From Sandaracinaceae bacterium (GTDB taxonomy: Bacteria > Myxococcota_A > Polyangia > Polyangiales > Sandaracinaceae): 64,000 nucleotides of DNA. Within the stretch, counting starts at the first letter, position 1. Each line of letters opens with the position of its first letter. The stretch is from NCBI GenBank assembly GCA_020633195.1, contig JACKEC010000024.1:120705-184704 (forward strand), read 5' to 3'. Both the position numbers and the translations under genes were made by a program. Below are positions 49,183-59,048 of the stretch, piece by piece. The notes below the pieces were generated by a model. It saw nothing but the letters and a program-made list of their open reading frames with translations. It searched no databases and had not been told where the DNA came from.

Positions 49183-50034
49183 ATGCCTCGCGCCTCGATC
49201 CTGATAGCCGTGCTCGTCGGCGGCTGCGCGTTCGAGGGGAGCTCGCTCGACTTCACCATCGATCCCGCCGCCGCGACCCGCTGCGAAGAGAGCGCCACCC
49301 ACGTCCGCTGCGACCACGCGACCGTGACCATCGCGACGGGGGCCTTCGGCTGGGCCGCGCGCGAAGTGCACCTCATGCACCCGGTGGGGGAGCCGCCCGC
49401 GTCGGGCTGGCCCACCGTCGTGCTCTTCCAGGGCTCGTTCTACTCGGCCGAGGGCTTCTTCGAGGGCGACGTCGACGGGGACTTCGGCGAGCTCAACCAG
49501 GCGAGGGTGGTGGCCCGCCTCCTCGACGCGGGCTTCGCCGTCATAGCGCCCGAAGCGCGCTACGACGGCGCGACCTACTGGGACACCAACGTGGTGCCGT
49601 ACGACTTCGCGTGGGACGCGTCCGAGGACCACCAGCTCATGGTCGAGCTCTTCGCCGCGATCGACGGCGGAACGCTCGGCCCGCTCGATCCGACCCAGCT
49701 CTACGCCGCGGGCATCTCGAGCGGCGGCTACATGACGAGCCGCATGGCCGTCAGCTACGCGGGCCGGTTTCGGGCGCTCGCGATCGAGTCCGCGTCCTAC
49801 GCGACGTGCAGCGGCGCGCTCTGCGTGATCCCGGAGCTCCCGACCGACCACCCGCCGACGCTGTTCCTCCACGGCGCCGACGACGTGGTCGTGCCCGTGT
49901 GGACCGCGACGGACTACGCGAACGCGCTCGACGCGCAGGACACCCCGACGCGCGTGGTGATCGCGGAGGGCGTGGGCCACGAGTGGCTCGACGCCGCCCC
50001 CGACGCGCTCGTCGACTGGTTCACCGCGCGATAG
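49183..50034 (+). CDS. Alpha/beta-hydrolase lipoprotein (esterase-like)
   Basis: This 283-residue lipoprotein starts MPRASILIAVLVGGCAF (lipobox VGGC). The fold is that of PHB depolymerase/feruloyl esterase-type hydrolases: VVLFQGSFYSAEGFF near the oxyanion site, nucleophile elbow GISSGGYM, Asp in LFLHGADDVVVP and His in GVGHEWLD. It should hydrolyse an ester outside the cytoplasm. An in-frame ATG 36 bases upstream (49147) adds residues that would spoil the signal peptide. A strong hairpin follows the gene. Confidence 0.85.
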   Translation: MPRASILIAVLVGGCAFEGSSLDFTIDPAAATRCEESATHVRCDHATVTIATGAFGWAAREVHLMHPVGEPPASGWPTVVLFQGSFYSAEGFFEGDVDGDFGELNQARVVARLLDAGFAVIAPEARYDGATYWDTNVVPYDFAWDASEDHQLMVELFAAIDGGTLGPLDPTQLYAAGISSGGYMTSRMAVSYAGRFRALAIESASYATCSGALCVIPELPTDHPPTLFLHGADDVVVPVWTATDYANALDAQDTPTRVVIAEGVGHEWLDAAPDALVDWFTAR

Positions 50035-50063
50035 CGCGCGCTCACCACGGGCAGGGTCCGCAT

Positions 50064-50098
50064 GCGAAGCCGTCTACGCACCGCGTAGGCCGCTTCGC
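50064..50098 (+). terminator. Long hairpin downstream of esterase gene
   Basis: An outer stem GCGAAGC/GCTTCGC (50064-50070, 50092-50098) encloses an inner stem CTACGC-ACC-GCGTAG (50074-50088). There is no T-tract. It separates the esterase gene from the inositol cluster. Confidence 0.55.
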
Positions 50099-50123
50099 GG
50101 CTCTCCGTGGCCCCAATTCACAG

Positions 50124-50143
50124 CGTGAACCTCCAGGTTCACG
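50124..50143. promoter_or_regulatory. 20-bp palindrome before inositol cluster
   Basis: CGTGAACCTCCAGGTTCACG is a perfect 9+2+9 dyad, 70 bases upstream of the first gene of the 50.2-61.6 kb cluster. It has the size and position of a dimeric repressor operator, though a second terminator is possible. Confidence 0.45.
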
Positions 50144-50212
50144 TCGTTCCGGCCGGGTGGCCGGAGTTCGCATTCGAGCGGGGCTGGTCCAGCGGTTGCA
50201 CAGCATCCAGCC

Positions 50213-51034
50213 GTGGCGACCGCCATCGACGAAGACCGAGCCCGGGACGGAGCGCACGAGATCGCGCTCGAGGCCGGCCGCCTCCTCATGGAGGGCTTCC
50301 GGGGGGCGACCGGCGCGCGCGCCAAGGGGGAGGGTGGCGATCTCGTCACCGAGTACGACGAGCGCTGCGAGGCCCTGCTCCGCGATCGCCTCGGCGCCCT
50401 GTTGCCCGAGGCCGCGTTCGTCGGCGAGGAGAGCGGGGGCAGCGCCGCCGGGCTGGCCTGGCACGTCGACCCGATCGACGGCACCGGCAACTACGCGCAC
50501 GGTCACCCCTGGTTCTGTCTGTCGATCGGGCTCTGGTCCGACGAGGGCCCCGTCGCCGGGGTCATCCACGCGCCGGCGATGGGGCTGACCTACGCCGCCG
50601 CGCGCGGGCGAGGGGCGCGCCGGAACGGCCAGGCCATCGCCGTCTCGGAGACGGCGGGCCTCGACGCGGCGCTGCTCGCGACGGGTTTTCCTCACGATCG
50701 CGCGACGAACCCGGACAACAACTACGCCGCGTTCGTCGCGCTGGACGCCCGCAGCCACGGCGTCCGCCGATGCGCGGCGGCCGCGCTCGAGCTCGCGATC
50801 GTCGCCGACGGCGGCTACGACGGGTTCTGGGATCGAGGGCTCTCGAGCTGGGACGTCGCCGCGGCGGTGTGCCTGATCGAAGAGTCCGGCGGACGGGTGA
50901 CGCACCTCTCGGGGGCTCCGTTCGCGCTGGCGGCGAAGGTCGACATCCTCGCCAGCAATGGCCGCTTACACGACCCCTTGAAGGATGCGCTCAGTCACGT
51001 CCGCGCCTTGCCACCCCATGACGGGGTGCAATAG
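50213..51034 (+). CDS. Inositol monophosphatase-family phosphatase
   Basis: A GTG start gives 273 residues. The Mg-dependent phosphatase family is clear from FVGEES, the metal motif DPIDGTGNYAHGHPWF and the late SSWDVAAAVCLIEESGG. The enzyme probably frees inositol from inositol phosphate, although the family also includes histidinol-phosphate and 3'-phosphoadenosine phosphatases. The presence of myo-inositol-1-phosphate synthase two genes downstream on the same strand strongly favours the inositol role. The gene heads the eight-gene cluster, after a 178-base gap with two dyads. Confidence 0.88.
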   Translation: MATAIDEDRARDGAHEIALEAGRLLMEGFRGATGARAKGEGGDLVTEYDERCEALLRDRLGALLPEAAFVGEESGGSAAGLAWHVDPIDGTGNYAHGHPWFCLSIGLWSDEGPVAGVIHAPAMGLTYAAARGRGARRNGQAIAVSETAGLDAALLATGFPHDRATNPDNNYAAFVALDARSHGVRRCAAAALELAIVADGGYDGFWDRGLSSWDVAAAVCLIEESGGRVTHLSGAPFALAAKVDILASNGRLHDPLKDALSHVRALPPHDGVQ

Positions 51035-51125
51035 TCGGCCGATTTCCGTCCGCAGCCGAGCTGGCGTCACCTCGTCGAACGAGGCATAAGCCGCTCCGCC
51101 GGGCGGACCCGGGAGGACCTCTCCG

Positions 51126-52838
51126 ATGCAGAGCAGTGAAGCCGTTGAGCCCGAGCAATCCACTGGCAGCGCGCCGCCGCCGCCCGTGACCGCTGCGCCG
51201 GTGACCGCCCCTAGCGCGGCCGCCGCGCCGCGCCTGAACGGCAAGCCCGCCAACGGCCAGCGCCCGCACATCGATCCCGACCGGCCCCTCAAGCGCACCA
51301 TCTACCCGCCCGTCGTCGGGCAGGCGTTCCGGATGACCGCCGAGGTCCGCGTCAAGATGTGGGACCGCGCGCTGCGCCGCGTCCGCCAGACGCAGGAGAG
51401 CACGCTCCTCGACTTCGTCGGCCACGCCGCGCAGACCGAGTACGGCAAGCGCTACGGCTTCTCGACGATCCGTCGCTACGAGGACTACCGCTCGCGCGTC
51501 CCGGTCGGCGACTACGACTCCTTCTCGCCCGCCATCGAGCGCATGCGCGCCGGCGAGAGGAACGTCCTCGTCCCCGAGCTCATCAAGTACTTCGGCAACA
51601 GCTCCGGCAGCTCGACCAAGGGCAAGGCGAAGTTCCTCCCCATCGCCGAGCGCCAGATCAAGTACCAGCGCGGCAGCGCGGCGGACTCGCTCTACCGCTA
51701 CCTCGTGTGGCGCGGCGAGAGCGACTTCACCACCGGCTACACGCTCGGCCTGTTCCCGCCGACGACCATGAAGAAGGACGGGCCGACGTGGATCACCACG
51801 AACCCGTCGCTCCAGTCGATCAAGATGCCGGCGTTCGCGAAGCCGGCGCAGCTGCCCGACCCCGAGATCCGCGAGATCGAGGACTACGACCTCAAGCTCG
51901 AGCGGATCGTCGAGCGCTACTTCGACCACGACATCCGCGCGGTCGCCGGGACCACCTGCTGGTTCTCGCTTCTGTTCGACAAGCTCCTCGACCTCGCGCG
52001 CGAGAAGAAGGGCTACCAGGTCGACAGCGTCCGGGAGATCTGGCCGAACCTCCGCGTCCTCGTCGGCGGCGGCGTCAGCGCCGATCCCTACCTCCCCGTC
52101 ATCCGGGAGCGCATGGGCCGCGACGACGTCGTGCTCGTCGACACCTACAACGCGACCGAGGGCGGCATCTTCGCCACCTCCGACCACAGCGGCGAGCCGG
52201 GCATGCTCATGGTCCCCGACCGCGGCGTGTTCTTCGAGTTCGTCCCGATCGAGGAGGTCGACGAGGCCTGGCCGACGCGCGTCCCCCTCTGGGAGGTCGA
52301 GAAGGACCGGCTCTACGCGATCCACGTGACGACCCCGAGCGGCCTCTACAGCTACCGCCTCGGCGACCTCGTCCGGTTCCCGTCGACCGACCCGCTCCGC
52401 ATCGAGTTCGCCGGCCGCCTCAGCGGCTGCCTGAGCACGACCCAGGAGCTCACGACCCACGTCGAGATCCAGCGCGCCGCCGAGGCCGCGCTGGCCAAGA
52501 CGGGCACCCGCAGCCTCGACTACGGCTGCGCCGCGGACGTCGGCGTCGAGGGCACGGCCCGGTCGCGCTACGTCCTCTTCGTCGAGTTCTCGGGCGAGCC
52601 GCCCGCGGACGCGTCGGCGTTCATCCGCACCTTCGACGCCGCCCTGTGCGAGCAGAACCGCGTCTACCGCGAGCACCGCGACGGTGACCTCGCGATCCTC
52701 GAGCCGGAGCTGGTCGCGTTGCCGGCCGGCTCCGTTCGGCGCTTCATGACCGACATCGGCAACCGAAGCGTGCAAACCAAGTTCCCCCGGATCCTCGACG
52801 ACGAGCGCAAAGCAATCCTCCGCTCGTACGTCCGCTGA
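51126..52838 (+). CDS. GH3-family acyl-acid amide synthetase
   Basis: This 570-residue protein has a Pro/Ala-rich N-terminal tail (about 1-55), then a full GH3 body. The ATP loop is NSSGSSTKGKAKFLPI (about 160-175). Further family blocks are NLRVLVGGGVSADPY, YNATEGGIF and YSYRLGDLVRF. GH3 enzymes adenylate a carboxylic acid and join it to an amino group; plant members conjugate jasmonate and auxin. In this cluster the amine could come from the DegT aminotransferase product (inference). The start 91 bases after the phosphatase gene gives the longest frame; the true start may be later in the tail. Confidence 0.9.
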   Translation: MQSSEAVEPEQSTGSAPPPPVTAAPVTAPSAAAAPRLNGKPANGQRPHIDPDRPLKRTIYPPVVGQAFRMTAEVRVKMWDRALRRVRQTQESTLLDFVGHAAQTEYGKRYGFSTIRRYEDYRSRVPVGDYDSFSPAIERMRAGERNVLVPELIKYFGNSSGSSTKGKAKFLPIAERQIKYQRGSAADSLYRYLVWRGESDFTTGYTLGLFPPTTMKKDGPTWITTNPSLQSIKMPAFAKPAQLPDPEIREIEDYDLKLERIVERYFDHDIRAVAGTTCWFSLLFDKLLDLAREKKGYQVDSVREIWPNLRVLVGGGVSADPYLPVIRERMGRDDVVLVDTYNATEGGIFATSDHSGEPGMLMVPDRGVFFEFVPIEEVDEAWPTRVPLWEVEKDRLYAIHVTTPSGLYSYRLGDLVRFPSTDPLRIEFAGRLSGCLSTTQELTTHVEIQRAAEAALAKTGTRSLDYGCAADVGVEGTARSRYVLFVEFSGEPPADASAFIRTFDAALCEQNRVYREHRDGDLAILEPELVALPAGSVRRFMTDIGNRSVQTKFPRILDDERKAILRSYVR

Positions 52839-52874
52839 TCCGTCGTTTGTTCAAAAGAAGAGAGAGCTGACACC

Positions 52875-54086
52875 ATGCAGAACAAGCTCGGCGTAGTCGT
52901 CATTGGCGTGAACGGCGCCGTGTCCTCCACCCTGATCGCCGGCGCGCGCCTGATGGCAGCCGGACTCGCCCCGCGCCTCGGCATGCTTACCGAGCCCGGC
53001 GAGAACCCGGCCCCCGGCGAGCAGATCACGGACTTCCTCAGCTTCCCGAAGATCGACGAGATCGTCTTCGGCGGCTGGGACATGGCCTTCAAGAACGTCT
53101 ACGAGGCGGCCAAGCACCACAACGTGTTGCCGCTCGCGCAGCTCGACAAGATCAAGGGCGAGCTCGAGGGCATGAAGCCCTGGCCGGCCGTCTTCAGCGG
53201 CGAGTACGCCGAGAACTGCAAGGGCGAGAACATCGTCACCGCCAAGGACTTCCGCGGCGAGCTCGACCACATCTCGGGCTGCATCGAGAAGTTCAAGGCG
53301 GACAACGGCTGCGACCGCGTCGTGATGGTCAACCTCGCGTCGACCGAGCGCTGGATGGAGCTCGCGGACGTGCACAAGTCGTTGTCGGCCTTCGAGAAGG
53401 GCCTCGACGGCAACGACCCGAACATCTCGCCGGCGATGCGCTACTTCTACGTGGCCAACAAGCTCGGCTGCCCGTACGTCAACTTCGCCCCGAGCCTCAC
53501 GAACGTGCCGGCGCTCGAGGAGATGGCCAACGAGCTGGGCAACCCGTACGCGGGCATGGACGGCAAGACCGGCCAGACGCTCCTCAAGACCGCGCTCGCC
53601 GCGATGTTCAAGGTCCGGAACATCAAGGTCGAGGGCTGGTACTCGGTGAACTTCCTCGGCAACAACGACGGCCTCATCCTCGACTCGCCGAGCAGCAACA
53701 AGACCAAGGTCCTCTCGAAGGCGGCCGTGCTCGACAGCATCGTCGGCTACCGCGTCGAGAACCACCAGGTCCACATCCACTACTACAAGCCCCGCGGCGA
53801 CGCGAAGGAGGCTTGGGACAACATCGACATGCTCGGCTTCGGCGGCATCCCGATGCAGATGAAGATCAACTTCCTCTGCCAGGACTCGGTCCTCGCCGCG
53901 CCGCTCGTCATGGACCTCGTGCGTCTCTGCGACGTCGCGAAGCGCAAGGGCGAGAAGGGCATCCAGCGCCAGCTCTCGATCTACTTCAAGAGCCCCTACA
54001 CCTCGCCGGGCGAGCAGGCTCAGCACAACCTGTTCGATCAGGAGACGCTCCTGCTCGACTGGGCCAAGAAGCACGCGGACAAGTAA
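52875..54086 (+). CDS. ino1: Myo-inositol-1-phosphate synthase
   Basis: This 403-residue enzyme turns glucose-6-phosphate into 1D-myo-inositol 3-phosphate with internal NAD use. The NAD fold is GVVVIGVNGAVSSTLIAGA. Signature blocks include FAPSLTNVPALEEMA, GKTGQTLLKTALAAMF and NFLGNNDGLILDSPSSNKTK with the catalytic lysines. In bacteria the enzyme mainly serves phosphatidylinositol, mycothiol-type or other inositol products. It sits 36 bases after the GH3 gene and 14 before the aminotransferase gene. Confidence 0.96.
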   Translation: MQNKLGVVVIGVNGAVSSTLIAGARLMAAGLAPRLGMLTEPGENPAPGEQITDFLSFPKIDEIVFGGWDMAFKNVYEAAKHHNVLPLAQLDKIKGELEGMKPWPAVFSGEYAENCKGENIVTAKDFRGELDHISGCIEKFKADNGCDRVVMVNLASTERWMELADVHKSLSAFEKGLDGNDPNISPAMRYFYVANKLGCPYVNFAPSLTNVPALEEMANELGNPYAGMDGKTGQTLLKTALAAMFKVRNIKVEGWYSVNFLGNNDGLILDSPSSNKTKVLSKAAVLDSIVGYRVENHQVHIHYYKPRGDAKEAWDNIDMLGFGGIPMQMKINFLCQDSVLAAPLVMDLVRLCDVAKRKGEKGIQRQLSIYFKSPYTSPGEQAQHNLFDQETLLLDWAKKHADK

Positions 54087-54100
54087 GAGGATCCACCCTC

Positions 54101-55441
54101 ATGTCGGCCAAGGAGCTCGCCATCTTCGGCGGGACCGCCGTCCTCACGACGGAGGATCACCGCACTTGGCCGCAAGTCGGCGACGAAGAGCGCGCCGCCG
54201 TGATGCGCGTCCTCGATCGAGGCGTGCTGAGCGGCGGTGACGCGCCCGAGGCGCGCGCGTTCGAGCGCGAATTCGCGGCGCACGCGGGGACCAAGCACGC
54301 GCTGTTGACCCACTCGGGCACCAGCGCGCTGCAGGTCGCCGTGGCCGCCGTGGGCGTGGAGGCGGGGGACGAGGTGATCGTCCCCTCCTACAGCTTCGTC
54401 GCCACCGCCCTCGCGGTGATGAGTCAGGGAGGCATCCCCCGCTTCGTCGACGTGAAGGAGGACACCGGGAACATGGATCCCGCCCTCCTCGAGGCGGCGA
54501 TCGGGGAGCGGACGCGGGCGATCATGCCCGTCCACGTCCACGGCTGCCCGGCCGACATGGCCGCGATCCGAGCGATCGCGGACGCCCGGGGCCTCGTCGT
54601 CATCGAGGACGCCGCGCAGGCGCACCTCGCGACCTACCAGGGCGAACCGGTCGGCTCGCTCGGGGCGGCCGCGGGCTTCTCGCTGCAGTCGAGCAAGAAC
54701 CTCTCGGCGGGCGAGGGCGGCGTCTTCACGACGAATGACGACGACCTCATGGAGCGCGCCAACCAGGTCCGGAACTTCGGCCAGGACATCCCGCTCGCCA
54801 GCCGGGACGGCTACGACCCGACGCGTCCGCTCGACGGCAGCCGCGCCCACGTGAGCCTCTTCCCCGGCCACATGTTCCGCGGCAACGAGATGATGGCTGC
54901 GTTCGCGCGGGCGCAGCTCGCGAAGCTCCCCGAGCGCACGGCGGCCTCGCAGGCCAACGCGCGGCGGCTGAGCGAGGCGCTCGCGGAGCTGCCCGGCATC
55001 ACGCCGCCGCACGTCCCGGAAGATCGCCAGAGCGTCTTCCACAAGTACCGTGTGCGCTTCGATGCACAGGCGGCGGGCATCGATCTTCCCGCCCGGGCCC
55101 TTCGAGGCGCGCTCAAGGACGCGCTGAACGCCGAGGGCGTCAACGCGGTGCTCTGGCAGGACCACTCGCTGCCCGAGCACCCGCTCGTCAGCAAGCTCGA
55201 GGGGTACGGCCACGGCTGGCCCTTCAGCGCGGGCGCCTCCCCCGACGCGTTGCGCGCGAGCTATGCGTCCGCCAACTTCCCGAGAACGCGGGCGCTCCTC
55301 GACTCGTCGATCGTTCTGTTCTCCCAGACTCGACCCCTCATCGCGCAGACGGCGGAGGTGGTCGACCGGTACGCCGAGGCGTTCCGGAAGGTCTGGGCGC
55401 AGCGCGACCGGTTGGTCGAGATCGCTCACGCGACGAGCTGA
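54101..55441 (+). CDS. DegT/DnrJ/EryC1/StrS aminotransferase
   Basis: This 446-residue PLP enzyme has the family's Schiff-base Lys199 in QSSKNLSAGEGGVFTT, the cofactor segment HSGTSALQVAVAAVG and the Asp/Gln pair VVIEDAAQAH. Members aminate keto sugars or keto-cyclitols, such as scyllo-inosose in streptomycin synthesis. Next to inositol-phosphate synthase, an aminocyclitol product is attractive (inference), but no inositol dehydrogenase gene is in the window to supply the ketone. It lies in tight series with ino1 and the flippase-like gene. Confidence 0.93.
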   Translation: MSAKELAIFGGTAVLTTEDHRTWPQVGDEERAAVMRVLDRGVLSGGDAPEARAFEREFAAHAGTKHALLTHSGTSALQVAVAAVGVEAGDEVIVPSYSFVATALAVMSQGGIPRFVDVKEDTGNMDPALLEAAIGERTRAIMPVHVHGCPADMAAIRAIADARGLVVIEDAAQAHLATYQGEPVGSLGAAAGFSLQSSKNLSAGEGGVFTTNDDDLMERANQVRNFGQDIPLASRDGYDPTRPLDGSRAHVSLFPGHMFRGNEMMAAFARAQLAKLPERTAASQANARRLSEALAELPGITPPHVPEDRQSVFHKYRVRFDAQAAGIDLPARALRGALKDALNAEGVNAVLWQDHSLPEHPLVSKLEGYGHGWPFSAGASPDALRASYASANFPRTRALLDSSIVLFSQTRPLIAQTAEVVDRYAEAFRKVWAQRDRLVEIAHATS

Positions 55442-55480
55442 GGCGCGCCTCTGGCCCGTCGTTCGCAAGGTCCCCGCTGC

Positions 55481-56494
55481 ATGTCCGAACCGAACGAATC
55501 CGAGAAGAGCCGCTGGGATCGCGTGAAGGCGATCGGGCGCTGGCTCCTGCTCGCGCTCGGCGTCGGCGCGGTCGTCTACCTCGTCTACGACGCGGGCCCC
55601 GACCTGGTGTGGCGCACGCTCGTGGCGGCGGCGGTGTTCCTGCCGTTCGTCGCGCTCGGGGAGATCGGCTTCATCGGGATGGACGTGCTGTCCCTGCGCC
55701 TGATGTTCGGCCGCCACTCGGCGCGGGTGCCCGCCTCGGTGTGGCTCCGCTCCGCGCTGATGGCCTACGGGATCATGATCCTGCTCCCCGCGGGACGCGC
55801 GGGGGGCGAGGTGATGCGCGCGGCGAACCTCGCGCCCTACGTCGGGGGCCCGCGCGCGGCCGCCGGCGCGGCGCTGCTGCAGGGCGTGACCCTGTTCGGC
55901 AACACCCTGATCTCCATCCCCTGCTACATCGCGGTCGCTTGGGTCTCGAGCCCCACGTCGGTGCTCGCGCTGCTCGTGCTCGGCAACGGGGTCGTCACCG
56001 GCCTCGTCGGCGCAATGCTGATGTTCGGGGCCCGCTTCTCGCGCCTCGGCGGCTGGCTCGGCAAGCGCATCGCGGCGCTCGCGACGCACGGCGCGAGCTT
56101 CGACGCCTCGCTCCGCGAGATGCCCAAGGCGCCCGTCGGTCCGGTCGTCGCGGCGGCGCTCGGGCGCCTCTCCCAGACGGCGCAGTACGGCGTGATCCTG
56201 CTCGCCGTGGGCGGCTCGCTGACCTTCGGGAACGCGCTCATCGCGCAGGCGATCCACCTCGTCGGCGCGGGCCTCGGCGACATGGTCCCGAACCAGGCCG
56301 GCATCACCGAGACGGCCTACCGGCTCAGCGCGTCGTTCGCGCCGACGCTCGGGCTGCACGACGCCGCCGCGCAGATGATCTCGATCGCGCTCATCCATCG
56401 CGTGGTGCAGTTCACCCTCGCCGGCGTGAGCCTGGCGGTGGGCGCGATCTGGAAGCCGGCCGAAGCGCTCGAGGAGCAGCCGGCCGGCGCATGA
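55481..56494 (+). CDS. UPF0104/LPG-synthase-type membrane (flippase-like) protein
   Basis: This 337-residue polytopic protein has about eight hydrophobic segments (WLLLALGVGAVVYLVYDAG; LMAYGIMILLPAGRAGGEVM). The GRAGGEV segment and the late GDMVPNQAGITETAYRLSA fit the lysylphosphatidylglycerol-synthase transmembrane domain family (AglD/UPF0104), whose members flip or bind lipids. It has no C-terminal aminoacyl domain. The stop overlaps the MMPL start by four bases (ATGATG region), so the two are co-translated. A role in flipping the cluster's lipid product is inference. Confidence 0.85.
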   Translation: MSEPNESEKSRWDRVKAIGRWLLLALGVGAVVYLVYDAGPDLVWRTLVAAAVFLPFVALGEIGFIGMDVLSLRLMFGRHSARVPASVWLRSALMAYGIMILLPAGRAGGEVMRAANLAPYVGGPRAAAGAALLQGVTLFGNTLISIPCYIAVAWVSSPTSVLALLVLGNGVVTGLVGAMLMFGARFSRLGGWLGKRIAALATHGASFDASLREMPKAPVGPVVAAALGRLSQTAQYGVILLAVGGSLTFGNALIAQAIHLVGAGLGDMVPNQAGITETAYRLSASFAPTLGLHDAAAQMISIALIHRVVQFTLAGVSLAVGAIWKPAEALEEQPAGA

Positions 56495-59034
56495 TGAATC
56501 GGCTCCCGGAGAAGCTGGCGCGGTGGCAGCTCGAGCGACCGTGGGCGTTCGTGCTCGTGTCGTTCGTGCTCGGCGCGATCGGGCTCGCGCTCGTCGTGGG
56601 CGTCCCGGGCCTCGGCGACGGCCTCACGCTCAACAGCGACTTCACCGCGATGCTGCCGCGGAGCGCGCAGAGCGTCCGCGACCTCGACGAGATCAGCGAG
56701 CGCTTCGGCGGTCAGACCGCGCTCGTCATCACCGTCGAGTCCGAGTCGGACCTCGAGGCGGCCCAGCGGTTCGTCCACGACATCGTCCCGCGCATCCGGG
56801 AGATGCGGGACCTCAAGGTCTCGGCGGTCGACTGGAACATCCAGGACTTCCAGGACTTCGTCGATCACAACGGGCACCTCTACGCCGAGCGCGAGGACCT
56901 CGAGGCGATCCGCGACACGCTGTCGGCGCGCCTCGAGTACGAGCGCGCGCGCGCCAACCCGTTCTACATCGACCTCGACGACGCGCCGCCAGATCCCCGA
57001 GAGACCATCGATCGCATCCGCGCCGACGCCGAGACCGCGCGCGGCGACATGCAGGCGCGCTTCCCCGACGGGTACTTCCAGCACCCGCGCCGGAACCTGA
57101 TCCTGTTCGCGGTCCACACGAGCATCCGCGGCGGCGAGCTCGCCGAGACCGAGGCGCTCGTGACCGCGATCCGCGCGGCCGCGGACGACCTCGACATGTC
57201 GAGCTACGCGGGCGACCTCGAGATGCACTTCGGGGGGACGCTCATCGAGGCGCAGTACGAGACCGAGTCGCTCGTCGCCGCGGTCCGCAACGCGACCATC
57301 CTGACGGTCGCGCTGGTGATGCTCGCGATCTGGGTCTTCTTCCTGCGCATCCGTCCCATCCCGCTGCTCACGCTGGCGCTCGTCCCCCCGGTGCTGCTCA
57401 CCTTCGGGATCGCCGAGCTCACCGTCGACTACCTCAACGCGTCGAGCGCCTTCTTGAGCGCCATCGTCGTGGGCAACGGCATCAACCCGAACGTCATCTG
57501 GCTCGCTCGCTACTTCGAGGCGCGCCGCGAGGGCCAGACGCTCGAGCAGGCCCTGCACACCTGCAACGTCGGTACGTGGAAAGGCACGTTGACGGCGTCG
57601 CTCGCCGCCGGCGTCGCCTACGGGTCGCTGATGACCACCGACTACCGCGGCTTCCGGGACTTCGGGATCGTCGGCGGGACGGGGATGCTCCTCTGCTGGA
57701 TCGCCGCCTACACGCTGCTCCCCGCGCTGACCGTGGTCTTCGAGCGCTGGCGGCCCCTCGAGTTCACCCGGGCCAAGCGCTACAAGGGCTTCTACGGGGT
57801 CCTGTTCGCGCGCATCGCGCTCGGCTCGCCGCGCGCCGTGCTCGTCGGCTCCGGGATCCTCACGCTGCTCTCCGCGGGGCTCGTCGTGTGGGCCGTCGCC
57901 AACGACCCGCTCGAGTACGACTACAGGAACCTCCGCTCCGATCGCGATCCCGACAGCGAGGTCGAGCAGGTCCTCGAGGCGTCTCGCGAGATCCTCGACG
58001 ACACCTCGAGCGGCAGCGGCCTCGCGGTCCTCGCCCCCTCGCGGGCGGCCGCGATCGGCTTCCGGGACTACCTCGAGACCCACCGCGCGGACTACCCGAA
58101 CGCGTACGGCGAGATCACCTCGGTCGAGGACCTCCTGCCCACCGACCAGGAGGCCAAGCTCCCGATCATCCGCGAGCTGCGCGAGCTGATGCTCGAGATC
58201 CGCCCGCACGTCGACGCGGAGCTGCAGGCCACGATCGACGAGCGCATGCCCCCGGAGGACGTCGCGGCGGTCACGCCGGCCGACCTCCCTCAGAGCGTCG
58301 CGCGCCCGTTCACCGAGCGGGACGGATCGCGCGGTCGGCTGCTCGTGATCGAGCACAACCTCGAGGAGAACAACTGGGACGGGCTCTACATCGCCCGCTG
58401 GGCCGCGGCGGCGCGCTCGCTGCGCGCGGAGGGCGCGGACGGCCCGCCGCCGGTCGCCGGCACCGCGGTGGTGTTCTCCGACCTGATGCAGCAGATCTGG
58501 GACGACGGCCCGCGCGCGATCGGGGTGGCGTTCCTCGCGACGGTGCTGCTCCTGACCGTCACCTTCCGGCGCCACAAGACCCGCTGGCTCACCCTCGCGA
58601 CGCTCCTGGTGGGGATCCTCTGGATGGCCGGGACCATGGCCGCGTTCGGGATGCGGCTGAACTTCCTGAACTTCGTCGCGTTCCCCATCACGTTCGGCAA
58701 CGGCGCCGACTACGGCGTCAACGTGATGCGACGCTACTCCGACGAGCTCCAGCGCGCGGGCGCCGGCCCCATCGACGCGATCCGGTCGGCGGTCGAGGGG
58801 ACGGGCGGCGCCGTCATCCTGTGCTCGCTCACCACCATCATCGGCTACATCTCGATCTACACGAGCAGTAACCAGGCGCTGAACTCGTTCGGCGCGGCGA
58901 TGGCGATCAGCGAGGCGACGTGCCTCGCGGTCGCGGTGCTGGCCCTGCCGGCGACCCTCTTCTTGATGGCCCCGCGGGCGCCGTCTCCACGCGCCGTGGT
59001 GCCGACGGAAGACGCCCAGGCCTCCAACGTGTAG
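56491..59034 (+). CDS. MMPL/RND-family lipid transporter
   Basis: This 847-residue protein has the RND layout: a first helix (FVLVSFVLGAIGLALVVGV), a large periplasmic loop, five helices (from about 260), then the same pattern again (about 440-830). Conserved membrane blocks are VVGNGINPNVIWLARYFEAR and FGNGADYGVNVMRRYSDELQ, with acidic or Asn/Asp residues in the proton path. It is closest in style to MMPL/HpnN-like exporters of hopanoids and lipids rather than drug pumps. Position between a flippase-like gene and an MCE gene supports lipid transfer. Confidence 0.9.
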   Translation: MMNRLPEKLARWQLERPWAFVLVSFVLGAIGLALVVGVPGLGDGLTLNSDFTAMLPRSAQSVRDLDEISERFGGQTALVITVESESDLEAAQRFVHDIVPRIREMRDLKVSAVDWNIQDFQDFVDHNGHLYAEREDLEAIRDTLSARLEYERARANPFYIDLDDAPPDPRETIDRIRADAETARGDMQARFPDGYFQHPRRNLILFAVHTSIRGGELAETEALVTAIRAAADDLDMSSYAGDLEMHFGGTLIEAQYETESLVAAVRNATILTVALVMLAIWVFFLRIRPIPLLTLALVPPVLLTFGIAELTVDYLNASSAFLSAIVVGNGINPNVIWLARYFEARREGQTLEQALHTCNVGTWKGTLTASLAAGVAYGSLMTTDYRGFRDFGIVGGTGMLLCWIAAYTLLPALTVVFERWRPLEFTRAKRYKGFYGVLFARIALGSPRAVLVGSGILTLLSAGLVVWAVANDPLEYDYRNLRSDRDPDSEVEQVLEASREILDDTSSGSGLAVLAPSRAAAIGFRDYLETHRADYPNAYGEITSVEDLLPTDQEAKLPIIRELRELMLEIRPHVDAELQATIDERMPPEDVAAVTPADLPQSVARPFTERDGSRGRLLVIEHNLEENNWDGLYIARWAAAARSLRAEGADGPPPVAGTAVVFSDLMQQIWDDGPRAIGVAFLATVLLLTVTFRRHKTRWLTLATLLVGILWMAGTMAAFGMRLNFLNFVAFPITFGNGADYGVNVMRRYSDELQRAGAGPIDAIRSAVEGTGGAVILCSLTTIIGYISIYTSSNQALNSFGAAMAISEATCLAVAVLALPATLFLMAPRAPSPRAVVPTEDAQASNV

Positions 59035-59048
59035 GATCCGGTCCCGGT

